A stretch of 5,155 nucleotides of DNA from Syntrophomonadaceae bacterium (GTDB taxonomy: Bacteria; Bacillota; Syntrophomonadia; Syntrophomonadales; Syntrophomonadaceae): contig JAQUBU010000183.1 in NCBI GenBank assembly GCA_028686565.1, positions 1 through 5,155 of the forward strand, in the 5' to 3' direction. The notes beneath the pieces are model-generated. The model searched no databases and was not told the origin of the DNA. It saw only the letters and a list, made by a program, of their open reading frames with translations. Of this stretch, positions 1 to 4,482 are shown one piece after another (position 1 is the stretch's first letter; each line of letters starts with the position of its first letter). The position numbers and the translations under genes are program-made.

Positions 1-616
1 CTAAAACCGCCAATACCAATACATATGCATAATTCTCTATTTTCAATTCAAATACCTGGAGAAACAGAAACGCCATGCAAATAGTTAAAAGCAAAGCTCC
101 TCCAGCACCTTCCCAGCTCTTTCCAGGACTCAATAATGGTACCATTTTGTGCTTGCCCCATCGGGTGCCAAAGGCATAGCCACCGATATCACTGCTCCAG
201 GTAAGGATAAATGCCAGGAGTATAATCGTAAAAGCCGGTTCAAGTTCAGATATTTTTATGGCATAACTTAAAAGAAAGCCAATATAAGCAGGACCAAACA
301 GACTCAAAGCAATATCAACGATTGATATTTTAGGATAAGCAAATACTGCATAAATAACTATTATCGCAATAACAAGCAATAAGCCTGAACTCAAGTATAT
401 CGGGTATATGGCTGAACACATAAATAGAAGCAGTAAAAGATATCCCGGAAAAGCTATTGTTTTATGACTGACATTGGCCATCATCTTGTAATATTCATAT
501 AAAGCAATTAATCCGAGAATGACAAAAAGTCCCTGCCAGTAAACTCCCCCCATGGAGAGAATTACCAATAAAGCCGCGACCCCAATAATGGCACTTAATA
601 CTCGAGTCTTAAGCAT
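1..616 (-). CDS. cdsA: Phosphatidate cytidylyltransferase (CdsA), 3' end missing
   Basis: This membrane enzyme makes CDP-diacylglycerol from phosphatidic acid and CTP, the branch point of phospholipid synthesis. Reading from an ATG at 616 gives 205 open codons to the window edge without a stop. The protein starts MLKTRVLSAIIG, typical of the family, and is very hydrophobic, with likely membrane segments near residues 8-40, 57-75, 78-95, 104-122, 129-148 and 172-190. The family loop WSSDIGGYAFG (140-150) and the following GKHK and SPGKSWEG (163-170) match the usual CdsA pattern around a metal-binding aspartate (D143 here). Full members have about 260-280 residues, so the C-terminal signature lies outside the window. 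The start overlaps the uppS stop in the sequence ATGCTTAA, and an AGGA eight bases upstream, inside uppS, can serve as ribosome binding site. Translational coupling to uppS is therefore likely. Identity is secure; activity cannot be judged without the missing end. Confidence 0.93.
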   Translation of the reverse strand, partial: MLKTRVLSAIIGVAALLVILSMGGVYWQGLFVILGLIALYEYYKMMANVSHKTIAFPGYLLLLLFMCSAIYPIYLSSGLLLVIAIIVIYAVFAYPKISIVDIALSLFGPAYIGFLLSYAIKISELEPAFTIILLAFILTWSSDIGGYAFGTRWGKHKMVPLLSPGKSWEGAGGALLLTICMAFLFLQVFELKIENYAYVLVLAVL

Positions 617-1379
617 TTATTTCATCCTGTCTTTCACTGTTCAGGCCGCCGAACCTGCGGTCACGCTGCTGATAATCCCAGATAGCATGCAGCAGATCAT
701 CTTTGGTAAATTCAGGCCACAAACACTCAGTAATCCACAATTCAGTATAAGCAATCTGCCAGAGCAAAAAGTTGCTTATGCGCATTTCGCCAGCAGTTCT
801 TATTAATAAATCCGGGTCGGGTATATCTTTAGTATATAATTGCCTGGATATGCTTTCCTCTGATATCATATCCGGATTAATTTCACCACTTGCAATCTGT
901 TGTGCTAAATTTTTTACCGCACCCAGTATTTCTTGCCGCGAACCGTAGTTCAAGGCTATATTAAAAAGCAAGCCTGAATTGTTATTGGTGGTATTTATGG
1001 CATCTTCTATTTCCGCCTGACATACTAAAGGTAAACTATTATAATTGCCTAACACCTTGATGCGAACCTGGTTTTGATTTAGTTCATTAATTTCCTTACG
1101 TAAAAACTCAACCAAAAGTTTCATCAGATAATCAACTTCTTCCCATGGCCGCTTCCAGTTTTCCGTGGAAAAAGCATAAACCGTCAAAATTTTGATACCT
1201 AAATCTGAACAAGCCCGAACAATTTCCTTCAAGGTGTTCATACCTGCCCTATGGCCCATAGTTCTGGGCAGTAACCTTTTATGTGCCCATCTTCCATTAC
1301 CATCCATTATTATAGCTATATGACAAGGCAAGTTATCAGCCTGGATAAGCTTTTCATAACTGTTATTCTTTTTAACCAT
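609..1379 (-). CDS. uppS: Undecaprenyl diphosphate synthase (cis-prenyltransferase)
   Basis: This enzyme adds isopentenyl units in cis to farnesyl diphosphate, giving the C55 lipid carrier for peptidoglycan and other wall polymers. The 256-residue length is normal. Landmarks fall at the same numbers as in the E. coli enzyme: HIAIIMDGNGRWA with catalytic D26, GHRAG at 42-46, FSTENWKRP at 70-78 (S71, E73, N74, W75, R77), and LLIRTAGEMRISNFLLWQ with R194, R200 and S202, then E213. All expected substrate-binding and Mg-binding residues are present, so it should be active as a soluble, membrane-associated dimer. The ATG at 1379 is preceded by GAAGGGG with a four-base spacer. That is a somewhat short and non-optimal site, but no other start fits upstream of the conserved core. 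A promoter and hairpin lie in the 99-base gap before it. Its last eight bases overlap cdsA. Confidence 0.98.
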   Translation of the reverse strand: MVKKNNSYEKLIQADNLPCHIAIIMDGNGRWAHKRLLPRTMGHRAGMNTLKEIVRACSDLGIKILTVYAFSTENWKRPWEEVDYLMKLLVEFLRKEINELNQNQVRIKVLGNYNSLPLVCQAEIEDAINTTNNNSGLLFNIALNYGSRQEILGAVKNLAQQIASGEINPDMISEESISRQLYTKDIPDPDLLIRTAGEMRISNFLLWQIAYTELWITECLWPEFTKDDLLHAIWDYQQRDRRFGGLNSERQDEINA

Positions 1380-1383
1380 ATTT

Positions 1384-1390
1384 CCCCTTC
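1384..1390 (-). promoter_or_regulatory. uppS ribosome binding site
   Basis: On the minus strand this reads GAAGGGG, followed by AAAT and the ATG of uppS. The purine run can pair with 16S rRNA, but it lacks the GGAGG core seen before frr, pyrH, tsf and rpsB. Its AAGGGG can also pair with the CCCCUU of the upstream hairpin, so its accessibility may be variable. Confidence 0.6.
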
Positions 1391-1403
1391 TCTAACCCAA
1401 ACT

Positions 1404-1422
1404 AAAAACCCCCCAAAGGGGG
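1404..1422 (-). terminator. GC-rich hairpin plus T5 between frr and uppS
   Basis: The minus strand reads CCCCC-TTT-GGGGGG-TTTTT, giving a five-pair all-GC stem with a three-base loop, followed by five Ts. This looks like a short intrinsic terminator for transcripts coming from frr. It sits 25 bases before uppS and begins only about ten bases after the predicted start of the uppS promoter. For that shorter transcript it could instead act as a 5' stabilising stem or an attenuator. The short stem and T-run mean that partial termination is more likely than a full stop. Confidence 0.6.
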
Positions 1423-1438
1423 TATATTGCTTAATATT

Positions 1439-1466
1439 ATTATAACCATAGCGGGCTTTATTGCAA
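1439..1466 (-). promoter_or_regulatory. Predicted sigma-A promoter for uppS-cdsA
   Basis: On the minus strand a TTGCAA (-35, positions 1461-1466) is separated by 16 bases from a perfect TATAAT (-10, positions 1439-1444). Transcription would begin near 1432, about 50 bases before the uppS ATG. The location, in the longest gap inside the cluster and downstream of frr, is sensible for a promoter that lets uppS and cdsA be expressed apart from the translation genes. This is a consensus match only, with no experimental support. Confidence 0.6.
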
Positions 1467-1478
1467 AACACTAAATAT

Positions 1479-2036
1479 CTAAACTTCCATTATCTCCTTT
1501 TCTTTGGATTGTAATACTAAGTCTATGTCTTTAATGTGTTTATCAGTGGTTTTCTGGATTTCATCCATACCCTTTTTGTTCTCATCCTCAGAGATTAGTT
1601 TGTCTTTTTCGCTGGATTTTAACATATCATTGGCTTCACGCCGAATATTGCGAACCGCAACCTTTGCTTCTTCGGCTTTTTTTCTAACTACCTTTACCAA
1701 ATCTTTACGTCTTTCCTCGGTGAGCTGAGGTATAGCCAAACGGATTACATTACCATCATTCGAAGGGTTAATCCCCAAATCTGATTTCATAATGGCTTTT
1801 TCAATACTCGCAATAGTGGTTTTATCCCAAGGTTGAATCACCAGCAGTCTGGCTTCAGGAACTGATATATTAGCCAGTTGGTTGATAGGAGTCAGGGAGC
1901 CATAGTAATCTACCATGATCTTTTCTACCATGGCTGGATTGGCTCTCCCCGCTCTTAAACCGGCCAGATCCTTGCTTAAATGCTCTATAGTTTTTTGCAT
2001 TCTTTCTTCAGAATCATCCATGATATCTCTTATCAC
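1479..2036 (-). CDS. frr: Ribosome recycling factor
   Basis: RRF splits post-termination ribosomes together with EF-G, freeing subunits for new initiation. The protein has 185 residues, the standard length, and is collinear with the family: a helix with EERM (10-13) and LAGLRAGRANPAM (24-36), the small beta domain around residues 31-104, and the long helical bundle with LTEERRKDLVK (105-115) and VRNIRREAND (128-137). R132, essential in E. coli RRF, is present at the same number. The start is a GTG: AGGGAGGT lies six bases upstream, whereas the next in-frame ATG (residue 6) would be too far away, and family members begin MI-x-(D/E) as here. Only four bases separate the pyrH stop from this start, and the ribosome binding site overlaps that stop, so translation is probably coupled to pyrH. 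Confidence 0.98.
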   Translation of the reverse strand: MIRDIMDDSEERMQKTIEHLSKDLAGLRAGRANPAMVEKIMVDYYGSLTPINQLANISVPEARLLVIQPWDKTTIASIEKAIMKSDLGINPSNDGNVIRLAIPQLTEERRKDLVKVVRKKAEEAKVAVRNIRREANDMLKSSEKDKLISEDENKKGMDEIQKTTDKHIKDIDLVLQSKEKEIMEV

Positions 2037-2040
2037 TTTA

Positions 2041-2757
2041 TTACCTCCCTACATAGGTTCCTATATCTTCACCCATCACAACTTTAAGTATATTTCCGTT
2101 TTTGGTCAAATCAAAAACAATAATAGGTATTTTATTATCCATGCACAGAGATGCTGCAGTTGAATCCATAACTCCCAATCCTTGATTTAATACATCTATG
2201 TAATCCAGTCTTTCATATCTTTGCGCATTTGGATTCTTTTCCGGATCTGAATCATATACTCCATCAACCCTTTTAGCCATCAAAATGACTTCAGCTTCAA
2301 TTTCCGCAGATCGCAAAGCAGCGGCAGTATCAGTGGAAAAATAGGGATTGCCGGTTCCGGCTGCAAATATGGTTACACGCCCTTTCTCCAGGTGACGGAT
2401 TGCTCTGCGCCTTATATATGGTTCACAAACTTCTTTCATCTCGATGGCAGACAATACCCTCGTACCCATGCCTTCTTGCTCAAGCGCATCCTGTAGAGCC
2501 AGGGCATTTATTATGGTGGCCAACATTCCCATATAATCAGCAGTAGCGCGATCCATTCCCTTGGCACTGCCGGCCACACCGCGCCATATATTGCCTCCGC
2601 CCACAACAATAGCAACTTCCACACCCTGTTTAACAACTACCACAACCTGCCTTGCAATTGAATAAAGTACATCATGGTCGATTCCAAAAGTACTTTGCCC
2701 GGCCAGTGCTTCTCCACTTAGTTTCAGAACTATCCGCTTATATTTGGGTTTTTGCAA
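2041..2757 (-). CDS. pyrH: UMP kinase (uridylate kinase)
   Basis: PyrH phosphorylates UMP to UDP with ATP, the entry to all pyrimidine nucleotides and to UDP-sugars for the wall. It is a hexameric cytoplasmic enzyme of the amino acid kinase fold. With the TTG start chosen here it has 238 residues, the usual length. Motifs in order are YKRIVLKLSGEAL (6-18, phosphate-binding lysine region), VVGGGNIWRG (51-60), the UMP-binding DRATADYMGM (69-78), AAGTGNPYFSTDTAA (132-146) and AKRVDGVYDSDP (161-172). An in-frame ATG at 2787 would add ten residues, but those codons include the GGGAGGT ribosome binding site six bases before the TTG. Family members also begin close to the KPKYKR segment, so the ATG is rejected. 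An 86-base gap with a hairpin separates it from tsf, and it is tightly coupled to frr. Confidence 0.97.
   Translation of the reverse strand: MQKPKYKRIVLKLSGEALAGQSTFGIDHDVLYSIARQVVVVVKQGVEVAIVVGGGNIWRGVAGSAKGMDRATADYMGMLATIINALALQDALEQEGMGTRVLSAIEMKEVCEPYIRRRAIRHLEKGRVTIFAAGTGNPYFSTDTAAALRSAEIEAEVILMAKRVDGVYDSDPEKNPNAQRYERLDYIDVLNQGLGVMDSTAASLCMDNKIPIIVFDLTKNGNILKVVMGEDIGTYVGR
2043..2050 (-). promoter_or_regulatory. frr ribosome binding site overlapping the pyrH stop
   Basis: The minus strand reads AGGGAGGT, then AATAAA, then the GTG start of frr. The final T of this site is the first base of the pyrH TAA stop codon. The spacing fixes GTG at 2036 as the frr start and implies that ribosomes ending on pyrH can restart on frr. 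Confidence 0.85.
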
Positions 2758-2763
2758 GTAATT

Positions 2764-2770
2764 ACCTCCC
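2764..2770 (-). promoter_or_regulatory. pyrH ribosome binding site (sets a TTG start)
   Basis: The minus strand reads GGGAGGT followed by six bases (AATTAC) and TTG. The site lies inside the apparent upstream extension of the open frame, so it argues strongly that translation begins at TTG 2757 rather than at the ATG at 2787. Confidence 0.85.
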
Positions 2771-2801
2771 AGATACATTTTCTGCAAGCAATATAAAGAA
2801 G

Positions 2802-2827
2802 GGAGTGAGGACTAATAGACTCACTCC
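2802..2827 (-). terminator. Hairpin between tsf and pyrH, possible weak terminator
   Basis: An eight-pair perfect inverted repeat, GGAGTGAG and CTCACTCC, encloses a ten-base loop, starting 16 bases after the tsf stop. On the minus strand it is followed by CTTCTTTATATTG, which is T-rich but not a clean T-run. It could be a weak terminator, an RNA-processing site or a 3' stabiliser for the rpsB-tsf message. Nothing in the sequence decides between these. Confidence 0.5.
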
Positions 2828-2843
2828 AGATCGAGTTTACTGG

Positions 2844-3491
2844 CTATTTAAGCTGGGACATAACCTCGGCAGCAAAATCACTTTTTTCTTTTTCAATGCC
2901 TTCGCCTACCTCGTAACGTGCAAATCTCCTGATTGTAATGTTTTCACCCATACGTGCTATTTGTTCATGCACAAGTTGTTGAACAGTCTTATCAGTGTCT
3001 TTAATAAAAGCTTGATCCATTAAGCAGCGTTCTTTAAAATATTTATCTATTCGACCTTCAACCATTTTATCAATAACTTTTTCCGGTTTACCCTCTTCAA
3101 GTGCCTGTGCCTTTAAAACCTCTTTTTCTCGCTGGATGACTTCTTCAGGGACTTCTTCACGATTAATAAACTCCGGATTTGAAGCAGCAATTTGCATTGC
3201 AATATCATAAACCATTTGCTTGAAATCACTATTCTTGGCCACAAAATCTGTTTCACAATTAACCTCTACCAGGACACCAATCCGTCCACCACCATGAATA
3301 TAGGAAGTTACTACTCCTTCACTGGCTACTCTCCCTGCTTTCTTGGCAGCTTTGGCTAAGCCCTTGGTTCTTAATTCATCAATAGCTTTTTCCATATCGC
3401 CACTGCACTCAACCAGAGCTTTCTTGCAATCCATCATGCCTACGCCGGTTCTTTCCCTGAGTTCCTTTACCATTGCAGCTGTTACCACCAT
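2844..3491 (-). CDS. tsf: Elongation factor Ts, short form
   Basis: EF-Ts is the guanine nucleotide exchange factor that recharges EF-Tu. With the start at 3491 it has 215 residues. The N-terminal UBA-like domain (about 1-52) shows TAAMVKELRERTGVGMMDCKKAL, and the signature CETDFVAKN (79-87) carries the TDFV element that inserts into EF-Tu. The C-terminal part ends in FAAEVMSQLK. E. coli and B. subtilis versions are near 280-293 residues, so this is a short form with a reduced core. I recall this length as common in some Clostridia, so it is not a truncation. An ATG at 3512 would add seven residues but contains the ribosome binding site AAGGAGG, so the ATG at 3491 is preferred; the adjacent GTG codon is also possible. 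Hairpins lie on both sides, suggesting its level is set separately from rpsB. Confidence 0.97.
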   Translation of the reverse strand: MVVTAAMVKELRERTGVGMMDCKKALVECSGDMEKAIDELRTKGLAKAAKKAGRVASEGVVTSYIHGGGRIGVLVEVNCETDFVAKNSDFKQMVYDIAMQIAASNPEFINREEVPEEVIQREKEVLKAQALEEGKPEKVIDKMVEGRIDKYFKERCLMDQAFIKDTDKTVQQLVHEQIARMGENITIRRFARYEVGEGIEKEKSDFAAEVMSQLK

Positions 3492-3495
3492 ATTT

Positions 3496-3502
3496 CCTCC
3501 TT
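3496..3502 (-). promoter_or_regulatory. tsf ribosome binding site
   Basis: AAGGAGG on the minus strand lies four bases before ATG 3491 and seven before the following GTG codon. It sits within the seven-codon extension that an upstream ATG at 3512 would create, which argues against that longer start. Confidence 0.8.
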
Positions 3503-3546
3503 GCCTAATCATTCATATTCTTTAGCCTTGCTTGTTTTTAAATTGT

Positions 3547-3586
3547 AAAAAAAGAGGGTGGACAGGAAAATCCATTCACCCCCTTT
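3547..3586 (-). terminator. Strong terminator-like hairpin between rpsB and tsf
   Basis: Just seven bases after the rpsB stop, the minus strand forms AAAGGGGGTG paired with CACCCTCTTT (ten pairs, one G-U), enclosing a 16-base loop that can fold a little further (GGA with TCC). The right arm runs into seven consecutive Ts. This has every mark of an intrinsic terminator. Because tsf follows 101 bases after rpsB in the same direction, it is probably an attenuator that lets part of the transcripts through, unless tsf has its own promoter. Confidence 0.8.
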
Positions 3587-3592
3587 AGCATA

Positions 3593-4294
3593 CTATGCAG
3601 TAATTTGCTCTCCCTGTTTTCCTTCCAGAACCGCATCAGCTATTCGGGATGCGATTAATTTTACAGCTCTTATTGCATCATCATTGCCTGGAATTACATA
3701 GTCTATTTCATCCGGATCACAATTAGTATCAACGATGGCCACAACAGGGATGTTAAGCTTGCGTGCTTCCGCAACTGCTATTTTTTCTTTGCGGGGGTCA
3801 ACTACGAAAACTGCACCGGGCAGTTTGTCCATGTCTTTAATACCACCCAAAAATCTTTCTAATCGTTCTCTTTCATTGACTAATTTGGCTACTTCTTTTT
3901 TGGTTAAAACCTCAAAAGCTCCATCCGCTTCTTGTTTTTCAAGCTCTTTTAAACGAAACACTCTTTTTCTTATGGTTTTGTAATTGGTAAGCATTCCGCC
4001 CAGCCAGCGCTGGTTAACAAAGAACATACCAGATCTTAGTGCTTCCTCCCTAATGGTTTCTTGAGCTTGTTTTTTGGTTCCAACGAATAAAATTCCCTTG
4101 CCGCCTGCAACAACATTTTTAACAAAATCGTAAGCCTGGTCAAATTTCTTCACTGTTTGCTGCAGATCAATAATGTAGATGCCATTCCTCTCCATATAAA
4201 TATAGGTTGACATCTTGGGGTTCCACCTGCGTGTCTGGTGTCCGAAATGAACTCCTGCTTCCAGAAGTTGCTTCATAGTAACTACTGACACCAT
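3593..4294 (-). CDS. rpsB: 30S ribosomal protein S2
   Basis: S2 binds late to the 30S subunit near the head-body junction, and is needed for S1 binding and mRNA recruitment where S1 exists. The product has 233 residues, slightly shorter than the roughly 240-250 usual because it lacks a long C-terminal tail. Conserved stretches in order are MKQLLEAGVHFGHQTRRWNP (7-26), the YIYMERNGIYIIDLQQT region (31-47), GTKKQAQE (72-79), NQRWLGGMLTN (94-104), LPGAVFVVDPRKE (158-170), and DTNCDPDEIDYVIPGNDDA (189-207). The ATG at 4294 follows AGGAGGTGA with good spacing; the next codon, GTG, could also serve and would change the length by one residue. It is the first gene after the terminator of the upstream gene and a candidate promoter, so it probably heads the operon. 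In E. coli, S2 represses its own message, but no such site is proven here. Confidence 0.98.
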   Translation of the reverse strand: MVSVVTMKQLLEAGVHFGHQTRRWNPKMSTYIYMERNGIYIIDLQQTVKKFDQAYDFVKNVVAGGKGILFVGTKKQAQETIREEALRSGMFFVNQRWLGGMLTNYKTIRKRVFRLKELEKQEADGAFEVLTKKEVAKLVNERERLERFLGGIKDMDKLPGAVFVVDPRKEKIAVAEARKLNIPVVAIVDTNCDPDEIDYVIPGNDDAIRAVKLIASRIADAVLEGKQGEQITA

Positions 4295-4297
4295 CAG

Positions 4298-4306
4298 TCA
4301 CCTCCT
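4298..4306 (-). promoter_or_regulatory. rpsB ribosome binding site
   Basis: The minus strand reads AGGAGGTGA, a near-perfect complement to the 16S rRNA tail, with its GGAGG core six bases before the ATG. A second GGAGG lies about 20 bases further upstream in the purine-rich leader, at a distance unlikely to be used for rpsB. Confidence 0.85.
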
Positions 4307-4350
4307 CTTTAGTTTTATTCCTCCGCCCCTTCATCCTCTTTGAAAACTAT

Positions 4351-4359
4351 ATAATAGCA
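4351..4359 (-). promoter_or_regulatory. Candidate rpsB operon promoter P2 (extended -10)
   Basis: The minus strand reads TGC-TATTAT, an extended -10 with five of six consensus bases, about 57 bases before the rpsB ATG. No good -35 is found at 16-18 bases upstream, the best being CTGCCG. It may be a second start point in tandem with P1 or a chance match in AT-rich DNA. Confidence 0.35.
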
Positions 4360-4400
4360 CCCTTCAAACAGTCCGGCAGCGTGTGTAATTACCATCAGAT

Positions 4401-4430
4401 AGCATAGCACAAATTGATTATGCTTGGCAA
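4401..4430 (-). promoter_or_regulatory. Candidate rpsB operon promoter P1
   Basis: On the minus strand TTGCCA (-35, 4425-4430) and TATGCT (-10, 4401-4406) are 18 bases apart. A TG one base before the -10 makes an extended -10 element. It lies between the terminator of the upstream gene and rpsB and would give a leader of about 100 bases. The -10 matches consensus at four of six positions, and the evidence is pattern-based only. The spacer starts with AGCATA, an inverted copy of the -10. Confidence 0.5.
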
Positions 4431-4453
4431 GTTTGGAGCAAGTATATTTAGGC

Positions 4454-4481
4454 AAAAAAAAAACGGGATTAATCCCGTTTT
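4454..4481 (-). terminator. Intrinsic terminator after the IF2_N/HTH gene
   Basis: A perfect 22-base palindrome (4460-4481) built on ACGGGATT and AATCCCGT is followed on the minus strand by an unbroken run of ten Ts in total. It starts one base after the stop codon of the upstream gene. This is the most convincing terminator of the window. It separates the upstream transcription unit from rpsB, which supports a promoter in the following gap. Confidence 0.92.
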
Positions 4482-4482
4482 C

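Noticed and set aside
552..806. Plus-strand open frame of 84 codons
   Set aside because: It lies antisense to uppS and the cdsA start, both of which show full family motifs; the product has no recognisable domain and there is no ribosome binding site.
1504..2163. Two plus-strand open frames opposite frr and pyrH
   Set aside because: Both are serine- and leucine-rich mirror readings of highly conserved genes with no start signals.
2794..2799. TATATT as a pyrH promoter -10
   Set aside because: There is no acceptable -35 at the right distance, and the site sits directly behind the intergenic hairpin, so chance AT-richness is enough to explain it.
2652..3023. Plus-strand open frame of 123 codons across the pyrH-tsf gap
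   Set aside because: It is antisense to the conserved ends of pyrH and tsf and passes through the intergenic hairpin; the composition looks like a reverse reading of real genes.
3510..3551. Possible tsf promoter with TTTACA as -35 (3546-3551)
   Set aside because: The -35 overlaps the terminator T-run and matches well, but no hexamer at 16-18 bases downstream resembles a -10; the best fit, TAAAGA, needs a 19-base spacer and matches poorly.
3343..3983. Plus-strand open frames opposite tsf and rpsB
   Set aside because: They are antisense to certain coding sequence and have no recognisable product.
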